The notes under the pieces: model-generated
Seen by the model: the letters and a program-made list of their open reading frames with translations, nothing else
The model's database searches: none
What the model was told of the DNA's origin: nothing
NCBI GenBank assembly: GCA_033239005.1
Contig: BSQZ01000001.1
Location: 14,154,500-14,218,499 of the forward strand
Origin: Lamellibrachia satsuma
Lineage: Eukaryota > Annelida > Polychaeta > Sabellida > Siboglinidae
Length of the DNA: 64,000 nucleotides
Reading direction: 5' to 3'
Translations under genes and position numbers: made by a program
In this document: positions 1 through 11,868 of the stretch, in pieces
Layout: each line of letters starts with the position of its first letter
Numbering within the stretch: the stretch's first letter is position 1

Positions 1-406
1 AAACCAAACCTACCTAGTATCCACTGCAACATGCTAGCTCGTTTGGTGCAACTTTTGTATGCAGTTTTTTGTGAAATCATCAGCCAAACTATTAAATTAA
101 TTAATGCTTGTTCAAACATTAACTGAAAACCGAAATGTTGAAAAATGTGATCGGCGAGACAATGGAAGTCACGCCCATGATCAGCATTGACCCACACAAT
201 GTTTACCATTTTGGATATCCACTATTTTGATCCTTACCAGATCTTACGACGAAAGTCAATTCTTTCGATGATTTGAACAAAAGTAGGCATTTTTTTTATT
301 AAATCGACTGCGGATGTTACATAAACTATTCACACATTACATAATTATGTGGACACAAATGAACCGGATTTGCGATAGGCTAAATCAGTTGAGGAAGCAG
401 TTTTAA
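1..406 (+). mobile_element. MITE-like dispersed repeat, copy A (cut by the window edge)
   Basis: This stretch is closely similar to 32637-33132 (same orientation), to 31982-32458 (opposite orientation) and to 50288-50546. Shared landmarks are the phrases around CCTACCTAGTATCCA, TTTTGGATATCCACT and TTGAGGAAGCAG. It has no coding capacity. The outer ends of complete copies read TTAAAGGTGCCTC on one side and TTAAAGCTGCTTC in inverse on the other. That suggests a short terminal inverted repeat and a non-autonomous DNA transposon of about 480-500 bp. The first bases are missing here because the window begins inside the copy. Confidence 0.7.
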
Positions 407-567
407 TGTATTTCCGTTATTTTCCAGTTGGTAGCCAGTTTAACGTTTTGCGTGATTGCAGGAACAAAAACGAAAACATGAAATGTTTTAAATCTTCTAC
501 CACGCAGAGGTTATATCGTAATACAATATTACCCCTGATTCACGAGAATAGCATATTCTCAACTTAC

Positions 568-3500
568 CAGCCATTGCCAATGCGCTTGCCGTACACAGTG
601 TGAGGAAAGTGAAGCTCTTCAGTAAACTAAAGTCGAGCATGCGCACAAGTACTGCCCACAGTGGCACGCAACAGTCGGTGAAAGCGCCAACGTCGTCGCC
701 AGGTTTCGGCATGCTCGTGTAGCTCTGCATGTATGACGTCATGTTGGCCATTGACCTGTATTCTGGGATGCTCGTTACGCTGCCCGAATAGAAGATGTCT
801 TGCCTGTAGAGAGGCCGTGACGTCTCCCGTCGTCGCCTAACCAGCGGTCTTGTAGACGACCCGCCGTTGGCTGTCCCGCTGCCGGTGCTCTGTCGGCGAC
901 TTTGATCCGCATGGGACACGTCGTCTTCGCTTTCAGAAATAGCACGATTCTGCTCGCTATTCTTAAGGGTCTGGAGTCTTGGATTGGTGGGGAAATGAGC
1001 AGGCGACGTGCCGATGTTCACAACTGAAGCGCTAGAAGCCGTTGCTGAATGGTCGTCCCCAAGTACAGTCCCTTCAACGATGCTGGACGGACGGAGGAAA
1101 GACGAACCACCCGAGCTGTGGAGAGGCAACGAACCTTGAACATGGGAAGGGGAGTGGCTATAAAGGACTGCACTTTTAGTTGAATGCCGACGAGCTTGCA
1201 TGAATGTCTGGCGGGTCTTGTCTTCGGCGACGGAAGACGCCTTGCGCCCGTTTTCTTGCGGTGGCGCGCCGCCGTCGTGGTTCGCCAAGATGGCGCGGAC
1301 CACCTGCGGGTCCCGGATGAAGATGTTGTCGCGGGTGATAAGCGCGCCGTCGAGGGAGCCAGTCGAGACCGTACGACGGCGGTCCTTCTCTCGCTGGATC
1401 TTCTGCAACATCGTCTCGCGTGCGTTCAACCTCTTGGCACCCCGGGACTTGCCTTTCAGTGGCCGGAACAGGGCCCCGAAGGCGACGCCGTGCAAGATGA
1501 TGGCGGCAATGACCCAGTTGGCGCCGCGCCAGCCGTAGCGGGCCAGCAACCAGTCGGCGAGCGGTGCGAACACGAACATGCCGACCCCGGATCCGCACAC
1601 GGCCAGACCGGTAGCGAGGGCGCGTCGACTGTCGAAGTAGAAGCCGACGATAATGATTGACGGCAGGTACATCAGTCCGAAACCAATACCTACAAAATCA
1701 TCCATGCATCTATACAACGTTGTCGGTTAAGCACGACGTAGTAAAATAATGTAATTTTAATATAAATTATTTAGCGTTTCGTGATGTAGGCCTGTGTTCT
1801 GATATTACATATGTTTTTATTGGAACCTATAGATAATGACATATTTTCAATTTAACAAATACACGTACACGATATTTACCCATACATACATGTACGTATA
1901 TATCTATGTATGCATGTATTGTGTGTGCATTGTGTATGCATGAATGCATGTATGTATGTATGTACGTATGTATGAATGTATGTATGCTTGTATGTATGTA
2001 GGTATGTATGTGTGTGTGTATATATGAATTGTCCAACATAACAATTCATATAATTATAGGAAATTAATAGTTTCAATCATTTAAAGTATGGCTCCTACCT
2101 CCCATAATGCCATAGGTGAAGATGAGCATGTTGACGTTGTTAGAGAAAGTACTGATTACGAAGAAGATGGCGGCCACTACACTCCCGGTCATCGTCACAT
2201 TGCGACAGCCGAACTTGTTGGCGAGCGCGCTCACTAGCGGACCTGGGGACATACGATTGTTTTACTACCGGGTTGATGGTAGAAGAATAAAGTGCCGGTG
2301 ATTTTGCGACAGCACTCTTTTTCAAGGATGTTTTGCACCCTGAAAACAAAGGATTACAGGGCGCAGAGTAAGACAAGGATGTTAACTATTGTCCTACATC
2401 TGTTTAGTAGTCATCGTAAAAAACTTTGGAAGGAGTGGACGTGGCGTGAATGTGGTGAGCATTTTGTGAAAGTACAAAGGTTTGTAAGTAACCTGACATA
2501 TCTTGTAAGTCCAGAAGACGGTAGTAGAGAATCACAACAAACGCAGGTAGAATAGTTTGGATTGAGCATAATGTGACCAAGTCAAGCATGATGACCGTAA
2601 CAACGGCTAATGGTCGAATGCAGATGTCGACGTAGACAACTAGATCAACCGAGACGGAGGTGGGATGAACGATTTCGATGTTGACAAAGAATGAGCACTG
2701 GCGAACGTTTGAATATGATAGCAGAAAACAGAAAGTGATGGCGGTTATCAGGAAAAGAGACATGTGAGGACATATCGTAAGAACTGAAGTAAAAACATAT
2801 ACTTCTGAAGTTGGTAGTCTAATGATTATATGGAGTCAGCGTAACTGGAGCATAGGATGTACCACACAGCCGAAAACTAAAGAAATTGTTGATTTGACAA
2901 CTTAATAATTATTATTTTCTTTTATCGAAAAATATTACAGTTAGAATGACATTATATTAGTTGTGGTATTATTACATTACTCATTACGACATCAAAATGC
3001 AATAAGATATGTTCGCTAAACATTAAAAATTGTGCACGATGTACCTATATATGCACATATAGGTATGGGGTTATCGTTTATTTAGCAGTGGTGTCTAACC
3101 ATAGCGGGGTCTACCATTAGTTAGCAATATTAAAACAACTTAATGCGACTATATAATATTATACGTAATGATTTATTATGTACATTTATTTTGTTATATT
3201 ATTTATTATTACATTATTATTATATTGGGCTGTATTTATTTTTAAATAATAATTATTAGTAGTAGTAGTATCATATAACAATTATAAACTATGTTGTTAA
3301 TTTTTAATACCCTTGCCTACAAGCAAGACCCGAAACTGAAGATGTGACCTACCCATGCAGAGGTACATGCCGGGGATCAGGGAGCCGACCCATGCCGTCT
3401 TGCCTCTGCTCTCCCCGAAGTGCTCGACGAAGGCGTCCAAGAAGATACCGAAGGAAAAACAGACGCCGTCGACAATGACATTAGTGAGGAGGGACGCAAC

Positions 3501-3632
3501 GACGACTACCCAACCCCACCCGCCATTTGGCGGCAACGATACTGTTATGGGTTCGTCACAAACATCGCCTCGTTCTGGACGCCGCGCTGCCTCGTCTGAC
3601 GATTTGTTTCCTGCTGGCATCTTAGCGGCCAT
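568..3632 (-). CDS. SLC16-type monocarboxylate transporter, N-terminal half (gene continues off the left edge)
   Basis: Proton-linked or facilitative carrier of monocarboxylates or related solutes in a cell membrane. Three coding exons: 3353-3632, 2099-2242 and 568-1689. They join in frame (intron phase 1 each time) to give about 515 residues. The start is the ATG at 3632 (MAAKMPAGNK). SLC16 signatures are visible: PPNGGWGWVVV ahead of TM1, GPLVSALANKFGCR, YGIMGGIGFGLMYLP, and FYFDSRRALATGLAVCGSGVG in the TM4-5 region. After TM6 (ending FRPLK) comes a hydrophilic, Ser/Arg-rich cytosolic loop of roughly 260 residues, then LLKSFTFLTLC, which should start TM7. The exon ends on a clean donor (G|GTAAGT at 568/567). 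TM8-12 and the stop must lie left of base 1. Motif 1 has Asn where many members have Asp. The subtype (MCT9, 12 or 14-like) is not decidable from this half. Confidence 0.9.
1690..2098. repeat. SLC16 intron 2 with a (TGTA)n microsatellite
   Basis: From about 1881 to 2028 the sequence is an interrupted TATG/TGTA tetranucleotide run (reads as ACAT on the minus strand) inside the intron between exons 2099-2242 and 568-1689. It produces Thr-His-Ile-Tyr peptides in several frames, which are not genes. Confidence 0.9.
2243..3352. other. SLC16 intron 1, nothing recognised
   Basis: Intron of about 1.1 kb with donor GTAGGT after 3353 and acceptor CCCCAG before 2242 (minus strand). It is AT-rich. I see an open frame of 119 codons at 2404-2763 on the minus strand but no family resemblance, and no mobile element I can name. 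Confidence 0.7.
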
Positions 3633-6600
3633 TTTGTGAGGTGGCTCAACGCTCTGCGATGGACATGTCTCCGGTTGGGTGCTGGACGCCTTTTAATCAG
3701 GAATCAGGTAATACAAGAACATAATTCATACAGAAACCATGTTGATATCTTACGATATTCTACTTTGCACAAAAAATATGACATAATATGATATCAAATA
3801 AAGCAAATGTTACCATGAGACGGGAGAATGAGAGGAGAAAAGTTGCTTTGACCAAATTTGGCTACCGTCGTATGAGCCATTCTAAGCAGTGAATTATCAA
3901 AACTTGACGTCGATCTCATAGTTTTGTTGGTGCAGGTTGGGCAGGTTGGGCAGGTTTAGCATACAAAGATAACGCAGCAACTTATATGTGGAAATTCACT
4001 AATGATTTATATTCGAGGTGTTCCGTTGGAATATGTATTACTGAAAATTGGTAAACGTTTATTTTAGGTGCATAAAATGGGGGAGGTGTCTGTGTGGATT
4101 GCATTGGCACAAATGTTCACTAAACGACGCATTGTGAGTAACTACACGAAGTTGGCCGTTGTCGCGTAGAAATGATCTTCACCGGAAGTAGTACGAATCC
4201 AGAAACATTGCGCAGATGTGGGACGTTTATGCATCACATGTGTACTTCCCTGAGTGTACGCCCTTTACCTGTACATGCGTATTGATAGGTACAACATTAA
4301 AGTGTGTCATTAAATAGACCAAGTGGAAGATGTCAAAAGTTAGCACCGCTTACCGAATCGAGACGCAACACGCAGAAAAACAGTATTGATCTACAACAGT
4401 AATGTCAAAACATGTCCTTCGTGTCGTCAGCCAGAAAGTCACGGGTTTAAGTCCAGCATTCATTCGAGGCCAGGTTTCAACAGTTATTATGACAAGAGGT
4501 TTTCAGATCGAGATGCGGTCTGTACTTCGTTCGAAGGACACATTCTCGACCCGTGTATGTCTCGACGGCTGCACTTATTAAATTTATCCTGGAACTGTCC
4601 CAAAAGCGTGAGCATTCTAGATTGTGCAAACTATTACTTAAACTTGCGTACGCTGATGCCATTTAAGTTTCTTCACCCACGCCATGAGCACATTACTCCG
4701 CTGACATACGTTGATTATAATTATTGTCATGTTCCCAGTTTCCACCGAGATGATTGCACTGCGATATTACTTTGTGTATGTATTGTTTTATTTTTTTGTA
4801 TGTATGTATGTATGTATGTATGTATGTATGTATGTATGTATGTATGTATGTATGTATGTACGTATGTATGTGTGTTTACAGGTACACGCTTGTGCGTGCG
4901 TGTTGGTGCGTCCGTGCGTGCGTTCGTGCGTGATGCATGAACATCTGTATGCATGAGCATACTCATGTCCCACGGAAGTATACATGTGAGGTACACATCC
5001 ACGTACGCAGGAGAAAGACACTATCTGACATAATATCTTATAGTGAAGAATTAATTAAGAATTATTGGACTCTCGATAAGCCAATTTCCAATTGTCATCT
5101 GGGTTTTTGTATTGGGTGGCAATCTTGTTCAACCTCATTAAATAATAAGACGGCGGGTTTGGGAATGACCACATCCTGCGTTGTTCATTATTACCATTAT
5201 TTATATAACGTCAATGTATCCTAGCATGTAATGTTAATATTATACACGTACCGAGGACTGATGCTTGTAAATGGTGTTTCTTAAACGCAACGAAAACACG
5301 CGTAACAGCATCAAATTTTCTATGTAGAGTGGACGGCATTAATATGTGTTCTAGTCTGTATAATCGAGTGTTATACGTCAACAAGCACCTGCGTTTGATG
5401 CTTATAAATAATTGTGAAACGCCGAATCAGTTTGCCGGTTTGAACAAGTACTTGATCAATTGGGCATTGGCATCAGCGAGTCAAGTGGCGATCGTGAGGA
5501 ATGCCCCACTCTAACACGCGACCTGTTGAACACGTACTGAGGTGACTAGGCTGTTCGAGCACGATGCAGGACATTTCAGTTTTAGTTAGTTTAATTTTAG
5601 TTAATTAATTATGATAGTGTTTTTAATTTGTCTCACCACTCTCCCTTATCTGCTACCATGTTTTGTCTCAACGGATGCGATTGATTTGTGAAGGAACAGT
5701 GTTAAGTATAAAATATCGTAACCGGTATCTAACTGTCAAGTCACTATTTTTCATAATTGGCACTTATATATCCAATATTTTGACCTATGTGATACTCAGC
5801 TTTTGAAAGAGGAAGAAGTCTTTTTAGTGTTAGCCTGACGAGAAAAGAAGCATTTGGCTAAACTCACCGTAGGATAGTAGGTACAGCGGACATGGACGTA
5901 AGTGGTTCTGTGCCTGGGGATGGAATTAACCTGAACAGGGCTTCGTCCTGCAATGGATCGACTACGGCTGAGCATGACGATATCATGGAACACTGGACCG
6001 TCTGGAATGAGTATTTGGTTTGGCAACTGTTCTGATCTTGCTTCAGCATCTTACTGTAATTGACCTAGAGTATGTATATGTGCATTCGTTCCTCAGGAAG
6101 GAGACGTAACACTGTTTTTTATTCATCCCACTTTCACCCTTTCTACGAACAGTTGAATTACCCACTGTAGCGATTATGTACACTTGTTCGCAGCACTATG
6201 CGAACAAATACGTACATTTGTTCACAGCATATTTTCTACGATTGTTTCAAGTTACGTAATACAATGGCAATGCGTCGCTAGACGCTATTACAACTGCCAG
6301 TATTACTTCGCAATTTCGCGAGTTGGATTCCTAAAAGCCATCGATATACCTGGAAGCACCATGTATATATTTTTTTTATAATGTTGTGCATCCTGAAATG
6401 TTGTAAATATTGTTATCAGGGCAGTCACTTACGAATAACCAATTTATCCAGTCCGAGATGTGTATATTTTTGTTAGTTGTTGTAATTTCTGTTAACGCCC
6501 AATCGATGTCGCAAGTATTTACAATTTAATGGTTCGCTTATACTTCCAATAAATTACTGATAAAATAATAACACGATGTGTACCACTTCAAGATAATAAT

Positions 6601-7287
6601 TTGTCTGCAAAATGTCATGTGTGTATAATTATTTGTTTTAATGTAAAGGCGCAGAATGTCGTATTTATTAGTTCTTGTGCGTCCGCAAAGCGACGGAAGC
6701 GTCGTTTTAATTTCTGGATAATCTATTACAGAGAATTGCAAAAGAGTGAGAGAAGTGCAAACTAAAAATTAAATAATTGTATAATCCGTGTGTTTTTCTC
6801 CTGATTGTCTACCGTGCTGCAGCCCCACTTTCTCGGGCTAGATACGAGTCCAGCTAATATCTGACATGTTGTCAATGTGCAGCAGGGTCGGCGTGTTGTA
6901 CCCGACCAGAGGCGGGCGACGGAGGATTCGGATTTCGACATAGCTACTTTATTACTACTATGGCAAGACTTAAGCCACACTGTAGCTGTACTTGAACTTT
7001 GTCCATGCAGTTTACTCTAAACCCTTAGCACATTAAGAAAGCATCTCTCGTGTTACGTTGTCTCACCACTTGCTTCATTATCAACATAATGTATCCATTT
7101 ACGTCGTCGTTTCAAAATAAATACATTCGGCGTTTAACACCCCCTTCATGTGTCCATATGTTTCCGATCTTTACAAATTGCTGATCTTGTTGATACCTGC
7201 TACTTTCTGGCAACATACACAGTACACGCTGCAATGGGAAATAACTATATCATCTATGTTACTAGACATGAAATACAGTTCTTCCGT
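3633..7287. other. Intergenic region between whirlin 3' end and SLC16 5' end
   Basis: Both flanking genes run on the minus strand, so this holds the whirlin 3' UTR on the right and the SLC16 promoter and 5' UTR on the left. A possible 5' UTR acceptor (CATCGCAG) lies just ahead of the SLC16 start at about 3650. A perfect ETS consensus ACCGGAAGT is at 4181-4189. A TATG microsatellite runs 4796-4871. An AATAAA on the minus strand at 6948-6953 is a candidate whirlin poly(A) signal, about 335 bp past the stop. At about 5880-6049 a minus-strand open stretch ends on the donor-like sequence ACG|GTGAGT. No other gene is visible. Confidence 0.55.
4796..4871. repeat. (TATG)n microsatellite
   Basis: About 18 near-perfect copies of TATG, with a looser TGCG-rich continuation to about 4935. 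It opens long frames on both strands that encode only Met-Tyr-Val-Cys or Ile-His-Thr-Tyr repeats. Confidence 0.95.
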
Positions 7288-8073
7288 CTAACCGCGACTG
7301 TCTTCATCCACAAGCAGATCTATGCAGTCGTCAGAATGCTTAAACGCATGCGCAATTGCGCGCGCACATTGTCTGTGTGTGAGATTGTCGAGCGGTTGAC
7401 CATTCACCTCGACTATCACTTGACCCTCTCGAAGTTCGAGGCACCGACTTGCTGAGCCATCCGGCTGCAAAAATAAACAGTTGCTGTGAAGGTATCACAA
7501 CCAGTGACGGTTGAAATGGAAACAAAACGAAATAATTATGTACCCCGTGTATGAATAATGTACACTATAAAGTACGCTACTACCTTAAATGCATGATTAA
7601 AGGCAAAGGTTTCCGTGGCACATGCTGCGTTGCGTGGTCGTATGCTTGGCAACTTACAATGTATGTTATTGTGAATAAAATAATGGTATACAATAATCTA
7701 ATGAAACCACTAAATTCGGGTACTTTTACCAATGTTTATAAAAAAACATGTTGAGTCACATATTCTTAAGAAATGCTTTCGTATGATCGCAGATGTATAA
7801 CACATTTATTAATTAACGCATGATTGAAAATGGCAAGGTGAAAGCCAGTTTGACATAGTCACTTTGATTAATTCAATACGGAATTGTAGATTTGAGCTGA
7901 CCATCTTGACGAAACAGCAGCATGACTGACGGTAATAGGATAAGTGGCACGTCTGTACGTGAGACACTTACTTGTATTGTGACAATCTTCGGCAGCGGTA
8001 TCCGTGTGTCAGCGCCGCCCTCGATGGAGAAGCCGAGAGTCGGCCTTGTCTTGCGGATCAGCACCGTGCGGAG
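7288..8073 (-). CDS. WHRN: Whirlin exons 14-15: PDZ3 and stop
   Basis: Exon 7972-8073 encodes [19 protein letters not shown] then KIVTIQ, closely matching human ATLGIAIEGGANTRQPLPRIVTIQ. Exon 7288-7464 follows with [14 protein letters not shown] and the helix [14 protein letters not shown], and ends [11 protein letters not shown] with TAG. The stop sits where human whirlin also ends, a few residues past the last PDZ strand. Confidence 0.93.
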
Positions 8074-9516
8074 CTGAAACACGAACATCATTTTCTTATA
8101 TAAACGTCACTCTATGACCACGACTTGTCAGCAAGAACCGCACACATACCAGCGTACACCAGTAGGGGTCCGAATGGTATTCGGGTGAGACTTAGCAAGT
8201 TTGGCCTGTGTTAATGTTTAACTTACGTGTGGTCCGCCCTTATGGGATAGCTATCTATTTTTTATATATATCCATAAGCTAACTTCCTTTCTAACCGCCT
8301 TTCTACTACTTCCCTTCCTTCCATAAAACGTATATTTGTTGCTCTTCTTCTAAAGGTACAATATGTTATCGTTTTCGTCGTAAAATCACTATTAAAATCG
8401 TTATGTAGCATACACTGCAGTGTGTATATAAGGAGTATATATACACACTGACCGCCCAAATGTATTTTAATGAACCACAATACATTTTAATATAATTTGG
8501 CAACCACGTGAAATCTCTGTGTCTTGATACTTACATGGCGGCGAGAAGATTCCGTCGTGTTCCCAGCAACGCCAGTCGGGTCGCTGTCAAGCGGTTGCGA
8601 ACAAAATTCTGGTGGTGGAGCCAAAATGGCTGCCAACAATGGATCATCGTCGGGTTCGCCGGGGTCAAATTGCTCCAGAGTTCGTTCGTCGTCCAACAGC
8701 AGTTCGTTCTCCATAGTGGGACAATGCGTAGACATATCCGTGTCACACCCGTTCCATGCCGTCGATTCGTCGTTCTGTGGTGTCTCGATGTCCATTCCTT
8801 GTAGCGATGTAGCAAACAAATCCGCTTCGAGTTTCGCCCTCTGTCGTCTTTTTATCGCATGCCTCACGCCACGCATTGTTCGAGCATGTTCGGTAGTGTT
8901 GAATTGTCGTCCATAAGTATTCTTGCAACCATCACTGGTACGTGTGTGGTTTGGCGTAAATGCGTTGTCGGTCTGGTCACCATTCCCTGTTACCACCAAG
9001 TCTCGCAGTCTCTCGTCGTAGCCGACACGTGGTTCCGGTCGATTTCGTTCTGTGGTACCGTTCACAGTAGCGATTTCGTGGCATTCCGCAAGTCTATCAA
9101 ACTCGGTGAAATGATTTGAACTGTAAATTAAATTAGGCATACATGTTTGTTACATTGGATCCAATCTACGCCACGCTCACTAACATGCTATACATCCTGT
9201 CACATACACAATGCACTATTTAGTAACTGTACAACATAAAATTATTAGATATGTGGCTAGATAAGATGGCCAAAATGCGGGAAATTGTGTTGGTCTCCTG
9301 TAAAGTGTCACCATTCTTCAGCTCAAACCAACGGGCTATTATCTACAAAATATGTGAAATCATATGTCTGTACTTTGTATGGTTGCCTCTGAAATATCCA
9401 GAGGAAGGATTGTCGATTAGAGACCTTTCTGAACAAGCAGGAAGGCAACCCAATCACTAGCCCTAGGAAGGCATGTTGGTGCATTGGCTTTGTGCCACTG
9501 ATTATACTATTGAGAA

Positions 9517-9571
<55 letters not shown>

Positions 9572-9619
9572 CAGAAAGACAGACAGACAGAGATAGTGTG
9601 AGACAGGGAGAGAGAGAGG

Positions 9620-9650
<31 letters not shown>

Positions 9651-9718
9651 CATACAGAAAGACAGACAGATAGACAGACAGAGAGAGTGTGAGACAGGGA
9701 GAGAGAGAGAGAGAGAGG

Positions 9719-9752
<34 letters not shown>

Positions 9753-11762
9753 GAGAAAGAGAGGGGGAGAGTCAGACAGACACACAGAAAAAATAGATAG
9801 ACAGACATACAGACAGAGAGACAGACAGACAAACATACAGACAGACAGACACAGAGACAGAGAGACAGAAACATACATACAGACAGACAGACAGTCAGAT
9901 ATACAGACAGACAGACAGATAGATAGACAGACAGACAGACAGACATATAGAAATACAGACAAGTCCAGCAATTATATCAGTTACCTAGCGTTAGTACGTT
10001 TCCGATAGTGGAGATGGACAGCTGCTAAATCAAGGAAAAAACCGACTTATAAACATATGTGACACTTACCAGTGCTCGGCATAACCATGGCGCATCTGCT
10101 GATTTGAGAAGTTGGCCAAGTCGACGCCGCTGTCGTCACTCCTCGTCTCTTCACATCTCTGCACAGTATATTTACGCAATCGCAATCAATAACAACAGCA
10201 GCAACAACAAAGTCAATATTATTAATAATTATTATAAATATTGATGATACCGATGTTTCCACACCATAAGATTCTACATTCTACCTACCGTGCTGATGGG
10301 ACGGTTCGCTGCTCGTGGTGGGGTGTGCACTTCGGCTTGAACCAAACTCAGATTAACTCCCCTTTCGCTGATTCCATCTGGTGACGCTCCCTGCCGAATA
10401 CACAACAACGACACCGTAAAATAATAGTACTATGATCAATGAACTAAGTTGTTGTTGCTATCCTCTTTATCCCTAAAGTCCGGTGTGAAGCTGTCACCGA
10501 TACTGGTCGTCGATATTTCCCTTCTTCTTCATCATTGATCCGGTTCACGACATCTTCACCAACTATCGGAGCCTACGGATAGTCAGACAGACACATAAAA
10601 GGGAGTGGGAGGAATGGTGAAAGAAAGGTAGGGGTGCGGGGGGTGCGGTGGGGTGGGGTGCGGTGGGGTGGGGTGGGGTGGGGTGGGGTGGGGTGTGGTG
10701 GGGTGGGGTGTGGTGGGGTGGGGTTGGGTGGGGTGGTAGAGACAGACAGTCCGATGCTGTAGCACAATGACAGCACTCGCTCCAACGACTTACCTCAATA
10801 TTGGTTAGGTGTTTTTGCCTGCTGCTGCTCGTGGGACGCTCGATTCGCATTTGACCGAGTACATGAGTCAAGACGTCTGTGTCGTCGTCCTCTTCGTCAG
10901 TACTTATCTGTAAGATGCAGGTTTTAATGTATAAACTATCCAGAGTCGGTACCTTGTCATTCCTTCACACGTGCACATTTAGTTTACGTCAGTGGCGAAT
11001 TGAAGGGTTATAAATCCGTAGCGTATAGTTATAAATGCAATAGTTATACACCTGATATATGTGTGTGTACGTGCGTGCTTGCGTGCGTGCGTGCCATAGT
11101 CTTTTACTTGGACGTGACCCCTTCCCGTTAATACGTAGATAAGCCACCGATTTCAGTATTTGATTTCCATTGCCGGCTACCAACCCAACTCGTTGCCTGA
11201 CCGACAAACACCTTTTCGCAATTAACGTTGCTAATTAAATTATTGTGAACGGCTTACTGTACAAGAAAGGCGATCCTTTGTTCTCCGGCGCAAGGTTTAG
11301 GGTTACAGCTAGTCAATGACTGGGCTACGTATATAATGAGTATTAGCCACCATCCCAGCACCCACAAAATCGACTGTGAGCCACTTCAGCGCCAGTGCAG
11401 GAACACCGGTTTCTACTCTTGTATCCGTATGGGCGAAAACGGCTGAATCTTCACTATATTGCGACCACCTAAATCCGTTTTTGCGAAAGCGCCGAGGAGA
11501 GATAAATGTCGACTCTGCAGCCAGACAACATACCTCGGCGACAACGCCGGAGCTTGAGCTGCGCCAGCTTCTGTCCGACAAGGCGTTAGACACGCAGTCG
11601 AACGACGGGTCGTTTGTCGGATCTGTTGCGCGGGTCACCGAGGCGGTCAGCTGAAACAGTGACGTTTTTTTATCCGGCATGTTATAAGCTATAACATGCG
11701 CGCGCGCGCGCGCGTGCGTGTGTGTGTGTGTTTGTGCGTGCGTGCATGCGTGCATGCGTGCG

Positions 11763-11824
<62 letters not shown>

Positions 11825-11836
11825 TGCGTACGTACG

Positions 11837-11868
<32 letters not shown>

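Noticed and set aside
1184..1660. 158-codon plus-strand frame
   Set aside because: Shadow of the SLC16 exon 568-1689, which carries the family motifs on the minus strand.
2404..2763. 119-codon hydrophobic minus-strand frame in SLC16 intron 1
   Set aside because: The SLC16 exons join correctly without it, and it matches no transporter segment.
4386..4940. 184-codon plus-strand frame
   Set aside because: No family resemblance; its last third is the TATG microsatellite; no splice or promoter support.
9323..10008. Long frames rich in Ser-Leu-Cys or Arg-Glu-Asp
   Set aside because: Arise from GA and CAGA microsatellites within a whirlin intron.
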